A stretch of DNA of 64,000 bases, taken from contig JANSWO010000008.1 of the NCBI GenBank assembly GCA_024743435.1, forward strand, positions 1 through 64,000, written 5' to 3'. Both the position numbers and the translations under genes were made by a program. The notes below the pieces were generated by a model, which did no database searches, was not told where the DNA came from, and was given only the letters and a program-made list of their open reading frames with translations. This DNA comes from Pseudomonadaceae bacterium. GTDB lineage: Bacteria > Pseudomonadota > Gammaproteobacteria > Pseudomonadales > Azotimanducaceae. Positions 44,171-52,926 of this stretch are shown here, in pieces; the first letter of the stretch is position 1, and the number at the start of each line of letters is the position of its first letter.

Positions 44171-45142
44171 ATGCACGTCGCAGTAACAGGCGCTACCGGC
44201 GTAGTCGGCGAGTTTGTCGTGAGCGCCCTCCTCGCTCAAGGCCACCAGGTGGTGGCGTTGAGCCGCACCGTACCAGCACACGCCGTTGATCGCTCCGAAA
44301 TCACCTGGGTTACCGGCGACATGGCGGATACCGATGTTCAACAGCGCCTGCTCAGCCATGTCGATGCGTTGATTCATTGCGCCTTCAGCCACGTCGATGG
44401 CCGCTACCGTGGCGGGGAAGGAGATTCACCCGTCGACTTCTGGCGAGCAAATTTTCTGACCAGCCTTGAGCTGTTTGCGCAAGCTGAGGGGGCTAAGCTC
44501 ACACGTGTCATTCAGCTCTCGTCTCGCGCTGTGTTTGATGCTGTGGAGGCGTCATCCCTCGCGCCCGATGGACGGCTCGATGACGCTGCGGGTACAGCGG
44601 CGAATACTCACTACGGCTCGATGAAAGCCGCCCTTGAGGCCGTCGCTCGCACGCTTGCCAACGATAAGGGGCTATCCATAACGACGCTCCGCCCTACCGG
44701 TGTCTATGGACGCCGCCTGCAGTGGGCCAGCAGCAAATGGTACGACTACGCTCAAAACGCAGTACGAGCCAGCGCGAATACGCATCTTAGTCAGACCACA
44801 TCTGACAGCCACCTGCCAAAGCGGCTCGCAACCGAGGTACATGGGGAGGATGTCGCCAGTGCGATTCTGCTACTACTGGCAGCCCCACATGAAGATGTCG
44901 CCGGGCGTGTATTCAATTGCTCTGACATCGCAGTGTCCAGGCGCGAGCTTGTGGCAGGGTTCGACGATGTAGCGAACAACAGAGAACTCACCGAACGCTT
45001 TGCCCAGCTTCACCCAGACAACTGGCCAGCGCGGTCTTTACGCTGCGATGCGCTGGTGCAACTCGGTTGGCAACCCGGCGGACGGCAGCGACTCGCGCGT
45101 ACGCTTGAGGAACTCGTGTCAGCTGCCCGTCACGATGTCTAA
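44171..45142 (+). CDS. sqdC: NAD(P)-dependent epimerase/reductase, probable SqdC
   Basis: A 323-residue extended SDR with VTGATGVVGEFVVSALLAQGH at the N-terminus, an active-site YGSMK motif and the LRPTGVYG strand. In Rhodobacter sqdC encodes a reductase-like protein whose loss leads to a sulfoquinovosyl-dihydroxyacetone side product; it is the last gene of the sqdB-sqdD-sqdC operon. Position and family match here (22 bases after the GT8 gene). Sequence alone would only support a generic epimerase/dehydratase. Its end overlaps the convergent HAD gene by 24 bases. Confidence 0.7.
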   Translation: MHVAVTGATGVVGEFVVSALLAQGHQVVALSRTVPAHAVDRSEITWVTGDMADTDVQQRLLSHVDALIHCAFSHVDGRYRGGEGDSPVDFWRANFLTSLELFAQAEGAKLTRVIQLSSRAVFDAVEASSLAPDGRLDDAAGTAANTHYGSMKAALEAVARTLANDKGLSITTLRPTGVYGRRLQWASSKWYDYAQNAVRASANTHLSQTTSDSHLPKRLATEVHGEDVASAILLLLAAPHEDVAGRVFNCSDIAVSRRELVAGFDDVANNRELTERFAQLHPDNWPARSLRCDALVQLGWQPGGRQRLARTLEELVSAARHDV

Positions 45143-45922
45143 GAGATCGAGTAGAGTCTCGATTCGATGTTCGGCCGCGCGCCCCAGCGCTTGATCCGCT
45201 CCCGCGAGTGCTCCGCTGTGCAACCACGCAGCAGCCAATCCAACCATATGCGCGCCGGCGACGTCGTGTTGCGGGGAATCGCCTACGTAAAGCAATCGAT
45301 CAGCCGTGAGCTCGCTTGCGGCAATGGCCTTGCTGAAAATCTCGCTATCTGGCTTACAAGAACGCGCGGACTCGGAGCTGATGCAATGGTCAACCAAGGC
45401 CGCCAACCCTGAACGCTCCAGCAGTGGCTCAAAGTAGTCGTTGTCTATGTTGGAGACGATGCTCAGATAGCATCCGCGCTCGCGCAGCGTGGTCAGCAAC
45501 GGCTGCGTTTCTGCACGAAGCGTTAGCGTCTTGACGACACTCTCGCGCTGGCGCTGGTAGAACGCTTCCACCGCGTCAGGGTCTTGCTCGAGGCCTAGCG
45601 CGTTCAGCGTATCCGCAAAGGCCTCAACGACGACCTCCTTATGCAGAAAAAAAGGCGCCTTGAGCCGCACGTGCTCACTGGCCCCGCGACACTGGCGATA
45701 GACCGCCTGCGCATGAGACGCATTAGCCGTCGCCAGTCCGCTGCGCGCCAGAACGTGCAGGAGATTGTCGTTGGTAATCTTCGTGGGTAGGTGCTCGAAC
45801 AGCGTTCCACCCAAATCGAAAAGCACTCCTTCATATTGCAACGATAACTGCTCGCTCTGTCTTATCCGATGCTTCGTGACCGATGCCGGAGGGTTTTGCT
45901 GGCGCTTGTTCAACGCCGACAA
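45119..45922 (-). CDS. HAD-superfamily phosphatase
   Basis: A Mg-dependent HAD hydrolase. Motif I is GVLFDLGGTLFEHLP (the second Asp of DxD replaced by Gly, as in a sizeable set of HADs), motif II is SIVSNIDNDYFEP, and motif III/IV is KPDSEIFSKAIAA...LLYVGDSPQHDVAGAHMVG. The alpha-helical cap lies between motifs I and II. The start is uncertain: the open frame begins with TTG at 45922, and a TTG at 45841 would start directly before motif I. Because Asp+2 is a Gly the phosphatase activity may be altered. Convergent with the sqd operon and divergent from the permease gene. Confidence 0.82.
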   Translation of the reverse strand: MSALNKRQQNPPASVTKHRIRQSEQLSLQYEGVLFDLGGTLFEHLPTKITNDNLLHVLARSGLATANASHAQAVYRQCRGASEHVRLKAPFFLHKEVVVEAFADTLNALGLEQDPDAVEAFYQRQRESVVKTLTLRAETQPLLTTLRERGCYLSIVSNIDNDYFEPLLERSGLAALVDHCISSESARSCKPDSEIFSKAIAASELTADRLLYVGDSPQHDVAGAHMVGLAAAWLHSGALAGADQALGRAAEHRIETLLDLLDIVTGS

Positions 45923-45981
45923 GTCTACTTCAGTCCCTGGATCTTAAGGTAATCCACACTCGCCCCGGCTACCATGTTGCT

Positions 45982-47847
45982 ATGGAGTCCCTGCCTATAC
46001 TGACGACCGACATGGCTCTCGTGCTCGCGCTTGTGGGCTTGGCTGTATTTCTGTTCGCAACTGAGTTACTGCGCGTCGATGTCGCCGCGATACTCATCAT
46101 GACCTTGCTTGGCTTGCTCATTTACGTACCAGGCCTGGAATCACTGCTTGCACCGGAGTTGTTATTTTCGGGACTGTCGAGTAACGCTGTGGTCTCGATC
46201 ATCGCCGTGATGATTCTGGGCGGTGGGCTGGACAAAACCGGCGTCATGGACCGGCTGGCGTTCGCCATTCTGAGTATCGGCGGTCGCACCAGACCTCGCA
46301 TTACCAGCTTAGTGTCAGGCACCGTCGCCGGCATATCAGCGTTCATGCAGAACGTCGGCGCTGCCGCCCTCTTCCTGCCTGTAGTCGCGCGGGTGTCTTC
46401 CAGAACCGGTATCGCGATGTCCCAGTTGGTTATGCCGATGGGATTTTGCGCGATCCTCGGCGGCACACTGACCATGGTTGCCTCGAGCCCACTCATCATG
46501 CTCAACGACCTGATCGCCAACGCCAACGAACTCGTTGAGCCTGAACAGACGATGGCAACGTTCTCGCTGTTCTCGGTGCTGCCGGTCGGTCTGGCGCTGG
46601 TCGCCACCGGGCTCATCTACTTTCTGCTCTTCGGACCAAGTCTGCTCAAGCCAAGACCGGATGAACTCGGTCAGCGCAGCAAAGGCCGCGGCACGGTTCG
46701 CTACCTGCGCAGAATTCACGGGATCGATGCGGCGGTCAGGGAAGTTGAAGTGCCGGTTGGAAGCCCGTTTGTTGGTCTGGATATCGAAGGCCTGCAAAAT
46801 GAGTACGACGTCAAAATCGTCGCGTCCCGGTACGCAAACAAGGTATTGGTATCGCCGCCAACCGCCGCGCCAATCGCGGCGCCGGCGACCCTGGCAGTCA
46901 TTGCAGACCGTCAACACCTGCGCCGCTTTGTCGCGTCCGGCCAATTGACGCTACGCGGCAAACTGCGTGAGTTCCGGCACCTCCTCGCCCGCTCCATCGC
47001 CGGTATTGCCGAAATTGTCGTGCCGCCTGATTCATCACTCGTTGGCAAGACGCCTCGTGAACTGCGCTTGCGACAAAGCTACGGGCTAAGCCTGTTGTCC
47101 GTGTTTCGGGCGGGTAAAGCGCTGACGGACGATCTGCCCGACTCTCCGCTGCAGGGTGGCGATACGCTCATCTGTCACACGCGCTGGGACCTACTTGCCG
47201 ATCTCGAGCGTAACCGCGATTTTGTTGTGGTTACCTCAGATTACCCACGCGAATCCCGGCATCCGTACAAAGTCGCTCTGGCGCTGTCGTTTTTCGCGCT
47301 GTCGCTGTTCCTGGTCCTGTTCACCAACATCATGTTGCCGGTTGCGCTACTCACCGGGGCAGTCGGCATGATCGTCTCGGGCGTGCTGAGCATGGATGAG
47401 GCCTACCGGGCCGTGAGCTGGAAGACCGTTTTTCTGCTCGCTGGCTTGCTACCCCTGGGAAATGCGGTCGCCAACTCCGGTGCGGCAACATACCTGGCGG
47501 TGCACTTGCTCGATGTGCTGCCCAACCTCCCCGATTGGGGGCTACAGGCTGTCGTGGCGGTACTCGCCACGTGCTTTACGCTGGTGATGTCCAACGTTGG
47601 GGCGACGGTGTTACTGGTTCCGATTGCCATCAAGCTCGCTCTGGCGAGCGGCGCAGACCCGGCCCTGTTTGCATTGACCGTCGCGATCTCCACATCAAAC
47701 TCATTCCTGCTGCCCACCCATCAGGTCAATGCGCTGATCATGGGGCCAGGCGGCTACAGCGTTCGTGATTTCTTCCGGGTCGGCTCAATCATGACAGTGC
47801 TGTTTCTGATCGTGTCGCTCAGCGCACTTAACCTGCTGTTCGGTTAA
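45982..47847 (+). CDS. SLC13-family permease with TrkA-C (RCK) domains
   Basis: A 621-residue inner-membrane carrier of the DASS/SLC13 type. Helices flank a cytoplasmic insert with two TrkA-C/RCK domains: DAAVREVEVPVGSPFVGLDIEG and AEIVVPPDSSLVGKTPRELRLRQSYGLSLLSV. Typical helix-loop motifs are MQNVGAAALFLPVVARVS (the SNA/NVGAA hairpin) and MSNVGATVLLVPIAIKLA, with the late STSNSFLLPTHQVNALIMGPGGY. Such permeases carry sulfate, phosphate or dicarboxylates; sulfate would fit the sulfolipid genes three kilobases upstream, but that is only an inference. ATG at 45982; its stop overlaps the convergent papC-like gene by four bases. Confidence 0.9.
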   Translation: MESLPILTTDMALVLALVGLAVFLFATELLRVDVAAILIMTLLGLLIYVPGLESLLAPELLFSGLSSNAVVSIIAVMILGGGLDKTGVMDRLAFAILSIGGRTRPRITSLVSGTVAGISAFMQNVGAAALFLPVVARVSSRTGIAMSQLVMPMGFCAILGGTLTMVASSPLIMLNDLIANANELVEPEQTMATFSLFSVLPVGLALVATGLIYFLLFGPSLLKPRPDELGQRSKGRGTVRYLRRIHGIDAAVREVEVPVGSPFVGLDIEGLQNEYDVKIVASRYANKVLVSPPTAAPIAAPATLAVIADRQHLRRFVASGQLTLRGKLREFRHLLARSIAGIAEIVVPPDSSLVGKTPRELRLRQSYGLSLLSVFRAGKALTDDLPDSPLQGGDTLICHTRWDLLADLERNRDFVVVTSDYPRESRHPYKVALALSFFALSLFLVLFTNIMLPVALLTGAVGMIVSGVLSMDEAYRAVSWKTVFLLAGLLPLGNAVANSGAATYLAVHLLDVLPNLPDWGLQAVVAVLATCFTLVMSNVGATVLLVPIAIKLALASGADPALFALTVAISTSNSFLLPTHQVNALIMGPGGYSVRDFFRVGSIMTVLFLIVSLSALNLLFG

Positions 47848-48725
47848 CGCGAGAATATCTCGGAGCACAGCTCAGCCAACTCTTCGGAACTCGCGCCCAG
47901 GGGGTCGAGAGCACGCTGAACCAGATCCGCGAAAGCCTCCGGCGTGGTCGAACTGCCAATGTCCTGTAGCGCTGATTGCGCGGATGAACGCACGAGCTCG
48001 GCGAGGGGGTGTTCGTGCTGAATGTCGCGATACACTTCCGGGCTTAGCGTGCCGATACGGGCGAGCAGCGCAAGTAGCGTCTTATGCGGAGGTGTCCATA
48101 ACGCGCTCGCCTCGTTTGCTCGATAACCCAGCGTCGCAAGGGTCAGACCAAAGCTCAAAATGCTCGCATGCGTTGCCACTTGCAGCGCCGCCGTCATACG
48201 GTCGTGCTCGTCTCCGGAGATATCCGGTATATCAACCAGGGTTGCGCCGCTATATGCGAGTAGTTCCGTGAAAATGTTTGCGCGTCTGCCCTGCCGGGGT
48301 ACAAGCGTCGCGATTGCCCGTCCGCTCGGGTCCAGGTCCGGCGCGAACATCGGGTTGATGCTCACATGCTGGCAGCGTAGCCCTAGCTCTGCGCAGCGAG
48401 TGAGAAACGGCGACTTAATAGACAACGTATCAACGAGCAGTTGCTCGGATGACAAGCGCGGTGCTAGAGACTCAATGGCATCGAGCGCAGCAGACTCGGG
48501 CAAACACAAAATGACGGCCGCACAATCTGAGACGGCGTCGAGCACAACGTTGTCCGTTGCGTGCGCGCCGACGATTGCTCGCTGGGGGTCCGCATCCAGA
48601 TCGAACCCCCGGCAATCGCTGCCGGCAAGCAACGACAGCACCAGGCGGCCAATGGCGCCACCGGCGCCTAGAATCACCACCGGCTTGTCAAACGCCGAGT
48701 CGGTCACCGACTGATTTCCGAACAC
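47844..48725 (-). CDS. papC: Prephenate-dehydrogenase-like, probable 4-amino-4-deoxyprephenate dehydrogenase
   Basis: A 293-residue TyrA-family dehydrogenase: Rossmann motif VVILGAGGAIGRLVLSLLAG, then AAVILCLPESAALDAIE, and the TyrA-specific C-terminal helical block with GDEHDRMTAALQVATHASIL (HD/Q helix). In PAPA-forming clusters PapC oxidatively decarboxylates 4-amino-4-deoxyprephenate to 4-aminophenylpyruvate. The assignment to PapC rather than TyrA comes from the operon, since it follows the mutase by 12 bases and the fused aminodeoxychorismate synthase. GTG start at 48725 after an AGGA. No ACT or mutase domain is fused, consistent with PapC. The final transamination step is normally done by a general aminotransferase. 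Confidence 0.82.
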   Translation of the reverse strand: MFGNQSVTDSAFDKPVVILGAGGAIGRLVLSLLAGSDCRGFDLDADPQRAIVGAHATDNVVLDAVSDCAAVILCLPESAALDAIESLAPRLSSEQLLVDTLSIKSPFLTRCAELGLRCQHVSINPMFAPDLDPSGRAIATLVPRQGRRANIFTELLAYSGATLVDIPDISGDEHDRMTAALQVATHASILSFGLTLATLGYRANEASALWTPPHKTLLALLARIGTLSPEVYRDIQHEHPLAELVRSSAQSALQDIGSSTTPEAFADLVQRALDPLGASSEELAELCSEIFSR

Positions 48726-48737
48726 AATCCTGCAGGA

Positions 48738-49013
48738 TCAGCCGTCGATAATCTCGTCTTCAATGCGGCACGCCTCATCGATGATCAGCGTATACAGGGA
48801 ACGCATGAAATCCGGATCCAGCTTGTGCTCAGCACCGAGCTTGGCTACCCGGTCTTTGACCTCGCCCACCCGAGCGCTTTGCATCATCGGTATCTCATTG
48901 GCTTTTTTGTATTCACCAACGTTTCTACAAACGTCAAGACGCTTGCCAAGCAGCGCGATGATTTCGATATCCAGAGCATTAATCTGCTTTCGAAAATCAG
49001 CCAGCTTTTCCAT
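48738..49013 (-). CDS. papB: Chorismate-mutase-type protein, probable 4-amino-4-deoxychorismate mutase
   Basis: A 91-residue all-alpha AroQ-class mutase: LADFRKQINALDIEIIALLGKRLDVCRNVGEYKK, then IPMMQSARVGEVKDRV and a C-terminal helix DPDFMRSLYTLIIDEACRIEDE. The three-helix pattern and the active-site Arg and Lys positions of chorismate mutase are present. In a PapABC set this protein performs the Claisen rearrangement of aminodeoxychorismate to aminodeoxyprephenate. The ATG at 49013 overlaps the upstream synthase end by 17 bases, so the two are translationally coupled, and papC follows in 12 bases. By sequence alone a plain chorismate mutase cannot be excluded. Confidence 0.85.
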   Translation of the reverse strand: MEKLADFRKQINALDIEIIALLGKRLDVCRNVGEYKKANEIPMMQSARVGEVKDRVAKLGAEHKLDPDFMRSLYTLIIDEACRIEDEIIDG

Positions 49014-51153
49014 TCGCGGTCGGCTCCTGTGCCTGTGGCATCGGAATTGTTTCCAGTGCGGTCTCACTCAAAGCATGCACCAATGCCTGCGATTTGAGAA
49101 TCATTTCATCGAGTTCGTCCTGGGGATCGGACAAGTCCACAATGGCGCCGCCGACGCCCACTGTCACGGTGTCATTGGCGCAAACGATTGTACGAATGAC
49201 GATATTCAGGTCCGTACTGCCGTTGAGGCCGAAAAAGCCCATAGAGCCGGAATAGATGCCGCGCGGGCCACCTTCCAGCCTATCGATGATCTCCATGGTT
49301 CGCTTCTTCGGCGCGCCGGTCATGGAGCCTCCTGGGAACGACGCTTTCACACACTCAACCGATGAAACACCACGACGCAGCCGCCCACGAATAGTGCTGA
49401 CCAGCTGGTGAACGGTCGCATAGCTCTCAACAGCGAAGATGTTGGATACGTGCACCGAGCCGACATCACATACCACGCCAATATCATTTCGCAGCAGATC
49501 CACAATCATCAGATTTTCGCTGCGATCTTTTTCGTTCGTTCGCAGATCCTCATAGAGCGCCTCGTCCTCATCGCTCGTTTCGCCGCGCTTGCGCGTGCCT
49601 TTGATGGGCTTGGCTTCAACCACGCCATAAGGATCAATGGTCAGGAAACGTTCCGGCGATGAGCTGAGCGTCTGCACTTCAGGGAAGTTCAGATAAGTCG
49701 CGTACGGCGCCGGATTCGAATGCCGCAATGCTCGGTAGGTATTCAGCGGATCGATACGAACATGATTCGTGATCATGTTGGTCATGCAGACCTCGTAGGT
49801 CTCGCCCTTCTTGATTTCCGCCTGGCTGGCTTTGATCTGATCAAGGTACTGCTCCGGCGAGTGGCGCAGGGTTTGCTGAACCGGTTGCGGGTGCAGGGCA
49901 CGGCTCCAGGGCGGCGCTTTCGGCGTGTTCTTGAGGCGCTCTGCCATCGTGTCCATCCAGCCCTTGGCGCGGGCTTCATCGTCATCAAGACACACGAGGT
50001 AGATGATCTCTTCCTCATGATCGAACGCGATGATTCGATCCGCGAAGACGAAAGCCGCATCTGGAGTATCCGCCACGTGCGGCGCCTGCGTTCCACACTC
50101 GCCTTTCAGCTCATAGCCGAGGTATCCCGCGTAACCGCAGTTGAAATCAAACGGCAACCCTTCAACCACGGTTTGCCGCTCACGCAGCTTGCGATCCAGG
50201 TATGGAAAAATGCTCTCGTCCGATTCGCTCGTTTCGCCTTGCTTGGTGACCTTCAAGCGCTTGTTGTGCATGTCGTAGGTTATGTACTCGGCATGCGGCC
50301 CACTCGCATCACCCATGTAGCTGAATCTTGAAAAGCCGCGCACGAGCGCGCTGTCCAGCCAGTACGAGGGGCTCGATTCCGCGAAGTTGTCGAAGAACAC
50401 ATCGTCCGCGTCGAGCGTGATGGGCAGGCGTCGATAATGCACTTTGAAAGGGCTGCCATCGATGTGACCACGAGCCCCTTCTTCAAAGCGCTCAGCCGTG
50501 TCTTTGACCACGTTGTAGTCATCCGCATTGCGATAGCTCTTCGGAACCGCAACCACGCCGCTGCTCTTGATATGAGCAGCTGTTAGCGAACGGAAGTTTT
50601 CGAACAAGCGGTGTCCGTACTCAGTACCAATTGACTCCGGGTGAAATTGAACACCCCAGATCGGCCGACTCTTGTGCCGGACTCCCATGATCATCCCGTT
50701 GTCGAGCCAGGCAGTCTTCTCCAGCTCTTCCGGCAAGCTCTTCACATATAGCGAGTGATAGCGAACCGCGGTGAACGGATTGGGGATGTCTGCAAAAACC
50801 CCACTGTCGTCACCGCTGTGATAAATCTCGCTCGTCCGGCCGTGCATAACGGTATCTGCGTAGTCGACTTCACCACCGAACAGATGCGATAGACCCTGGT
50901 GACCCAGGCAGACTCCCATCAATGGCACGTCAGCCTGCTCAATTGCATCTCGGCAAATGCCGAAGTCTTCTGCAACTTCCGGCCGACCCGGGCCAGGAGA
51001 GATAACGATATTGTCGAACTCGAGCTCGCGTATCTCGCTCCACGGAGCCCGGTCGTTGCGGACAACGATGGGAGGTACCCGGTTAACTTCCGCAATCAGT
51101 TGGAACAGATTGAAGGTAAACGAATCGTAGTTATCAATGAGCAGGGTTTTCAT
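48997..51153 (-). CDS. papA: Fused 4-amino-4-deoxychorismate synthase (PabA-PabB type, PapA)
   Basis: A 718-residue fusion. Residues 1-190 are a class I glutamine amidotransferase: LLIDNYDSFTFNLFQLI, the oxyanion/nucleophile motif PLMGVCLGHQGLSHLFGG (Cys) and WGVQFHPESIGTEYG (His-Glu). Residues about 260-718 are the chorismate-binding domain with YLNFPEVQTLSSSPERF, VVEAKPIKGTRKRG, NLMIVDLLRNDIG and SFPGGSMTGAPKKRTMEIID. The PIKGT motif, with its catalytic lysine, marks aminodeoxychorismate synthases; anthranilate synthases have PIAGT. The fused order (amidotransferase first) is that of PAPA cluster enzymes in chloramphenicol-type pathways and of plant folate enzymes. First gene of the leftward pap operon. 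Confidence 0.92.
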   Translation of the reverse strand: MKTLLIDNYDSFTFNLFQLIAEVNRVPPIVVRNDRAPWSEIRELEFDNIVISPGPGRPEVAEDFGICRDAIEQADVPLMGVCLGHQGLSHLFGGEVDYADTVMHGRTSEIYHSGDDSGVFADIPNPFTAVRYHSLYVKSLPEELEKTAWLDNGMIMGVRHKSRPIWGVQFHPESIGTEYGHRLFENFRSLTAAHIKSSGVVAVPKSYRNADDYNVVKDTAERFEEGARGHIDGSPFKVHYRRLPITLDADDVFFDNFAESSPSYWLDSALVRGFSRFSYMGDASGPHAEYITYDMHNKRLKVTKQGETSESDESIFPYLDRKLRERQTVVEGLPFDFNCGYAGYLGYELKGECGTQAPHVADTPDAAFVFADRIIAFDHEEEIIYLVCLDDDEARAKGWMDTMAERLKNTPKAPPWSRALHPQPVQQTLRHSPEQYLDQIKASQAEIKKGETYEVCMTNMITNHVRIDPLNTYRALRHSNPAPYATYLNFPEVQTLSSSPERFLTIDPYGVVEAKPIKGTRKRGETSDEDEALYEDLRTNEKDRSENLMIVDLLRNDIGVVCDVGSVHVSNIFAVESYATVHQLVSTIRGRLRRGVSSVECVKASFPGGSMTGAPKKRTMEIIDRLEGGPRGIYSGSMGFFGLNGSTDLNIVIRTIVCANDTVTVGVGGAIVDLSDPQDELDEMILKSQALVHALSETALETIPMPQAQEPTANGKAG

Positions 51154-51830
51154 TGTCTTCTGCAGCTCCATTGCATGGCGTGCAAACGCCTGCGAAATAG
51201 TGTGGCGATCTGACACCAGTAGCCATTGCGTACATTCGATTGTCAGCGCCGGGCAGTGTGCCGTGTTGCTTGTAACAACGCTGTGACCTGTCCGATAAAT
51301 TCAGTTGGCTTGCAGCAGTGGCGGTCGATGCCCCCAGCAACCCCTGATCGCTTCCGTCACGATGCCTATCATAGGCATAGAGACTGAACGAGTTGTCAGC
51401 ATTTCGTAGCCAATTGCACAGACGGATTACAAAGTCACACAAGCGAATTGCTCAGCCATGCTAACGTCGAAAGCACCGGCGTGGCCCCGAAGGCGAACGG
51501 ACAAGAAGGCGGACAATCCGATAGAGCTGCTTATGATCACAACTTCGAGAAACCGGTCACTACGAAAGCTGCAATGCCTGCCATACTTCACGGTTCGAAC
51601 GCTTGGATTTTGCGCCCCTCACAACAACAGAGCACCCCATCAGAGCGCAACGACGTATGGTGCGTGAGGCGGATAACAGCAAGCAGTTCCAGCATGCTTC
51701 GGTGCTGGTTTGGTTCGGCCCTATTTTGGTGCTGGGCGCGGTGTCTCAAGCGATAGACAGGATGCCATTGGTTGATGGCGGCCTTCTCTGACGAGAGTAC
51801 AATCATGGAAGAACGAAACAGGAGCGCCCG
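51154..51830. promoter_or_regulatory. Divergent control region between pap operon and aroG-NRPS arm
   Basis: A 677-bp gap with no convincing gene (open frames at 51448-51756 and 51603-51791 lack a ribosome site or known features). It must carry promoters for both arms. At 51362-51378 lies ATGCCTA-TCA-TAGGCAT, a perfect 7+3+7 palindrome. Near the aroG start TACAAT (51798-51803) could be a -10 box but its -35 is poorly placed. GGAG at 51821 is the ribosome site for aroG. Confidence 0.55.
51362..51378. promoter_or_regulatory. 17-bp palindrome, candidate cluster operator
   Basis: ATGCCTA (51362-51368), spacer TCA, TAGGCAT (51372-51378). It lies 209 bases from the papA start and 453 bases from the aroG start. 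Dimeric regulators often bind such sites. No regulator gene is visible nearby, though one may lie beyond the right edge. Confidence 0.45.
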
Positions 51831-52916
51831 ATGACAACAGCGGAGTCTGTTCAGGGTAGCGTCGACTCGCCGCTCGAAAACGTCAATGTACTGGACAGGA
51901 AGCCCCTGCCCACACCTTCCGAGTTGAAAGCGGAGCTGCCTGCTTCCCGTCAGGTCAGCCAATTCATTGCTGACTCCCGGCGCACCGTTGAAAGCATCCT
52001 CGATAAGGATGACCAGCGACTGCTTGTGGTTGTTGGCCCCTGCTCTATTCATGATCTCAAGAGCGCTCGTTAATACGCTCGCAAACTCAAACCGCTTACC
52101 GATGCGCTCGCCGATCAGTTGTTCATCGTCATGCGGGTTTACTTTGAGAAGCCCAGAACGACCGTCGGTTGGAAGGGTCTTATCAACGATCCAAATCTCA
52201 ACGACTCCTTCGAGCTCGACGTGGGTCTGCGCCGGGCGCGCGGCCTGCTGCTCGAACTTGCAGAAATGGGGCTACCGGCGGCAACCGAAGCTCTGGACAC
52301 GACCGTTCCGCAATATATTGGCGACCTGATCACCTGGACGGCAATCGGCGCACGCACTACGGAATCGCAAAGCCATCGCGAACTCGCCAGTGGCCTGTCG
52401 ACGCCGGTTGGTTTCAAGAACGGTACGGAAGGTCAGATTGATGTTGCGATCAACGCAATGCAGTCCGCTCGTGAACCGCACCACTTCATGGGCATCAGCA
52501 ACACCGGCGTGATGAGCGTCTTTCAAACTCGTGGCAACGCCTACGGACATGTGGTTTTGCGAGGCGGTCGAACGCCAAACTTCGATCCAGACAGCATTGC
52601 CGATTGCGAAACACAGCTGACAAAAGCAGGTCTGGCGCCGGCCATCGTCGTGGATTGCAGCCACGGCAACTCATCGAAGGATCACGCGAAGCAACCCGGC
52701 GTTGCGCAGTCTTGCATCGATCAGATCCTGGCTGGAAACCAATCGATTCTCGGTCTCATGATTGAGAGCCACCTGGTTGAGGGTAGGCAATCCCAAAGCC
52801 AGGTTGACGAACTCACATACGGTCAATCCATTACCGATGCCTGTTTGGGCTGGAGTGACACCGAAACGCTGCTAACGCAGTGCTGCGAGCGATTGCGCCA
52901 GCGAAGTACTGGGTAG
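51831..52916 (+). pseudogene. aroG: DAHP synthase (AroG/AroF type) interrupted by an in-frame TAA
   Basis: 3-deoxy-D-arabino-heptulosonate-7-phosphate synthase makes the first intermediate of the shikimate pathway. The 362-codon frame aligns throughout with AroG: KPLPTPSELKAELPAS, VVVGPCSIHDLKSAR, then after the stop YARKLKPL, IVMRVYFEKPRTTVGWKGL, IGARTTESQSHRELASGLS, PVGFKNGTEG and LGLMIESHLVEG. A single TAA at 52071-52073 replaces the position where related enzymes have Glu (AKEYA in E. coli). Both halves are in the same frame, so this is one substitution (GAA to TAA), not a frameshift. Ribosome site GGAG is intact. Either a genuine pseudogene, a sequencing error, or a recent loss. The C-terminal half ends 10 bases before the first NRPS gene, so it shares its transcript. 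Confidence 0.92.
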
Positions 52917-52926
52917 AAACGATCTC

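Noticed and set aside
48997-51153. Fused anthranilate synthase (TrpG-TrpE) for tryptophan synthesis
   Set aside because: The chorismate-binding domain has PIKGT with the catalytic lysine of aminodeoxychorismate synthases, not PIAGT, and the neighbours are a mutase and a TyrA-type dehydrogenase rather than trp genes.
51448-51791. Small genes in the divergent pap/NRPS region (102 and 62 codons)
   Set aside because: No ribosome site of note, no recognised family, and composition like non-coding DNA; the 62-codon frame has one hydrophobic stretch (VLVWFGPILVLGAV) but nothing else to support it.
52071-52073. Programmed read-through or recoding at the TAA
   Set aside because: TAA is not a known recoding codon for selenocysteine or pyrrolysine, and no stimulatory structure is evident directly downstream.
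52060-52125. Frameshift in the DAHP synthase gene
   Set aside because: Both halves are in the same frame and residues directly after the stop (YARKLK) continue the alignment, so it is one nonsense codon.
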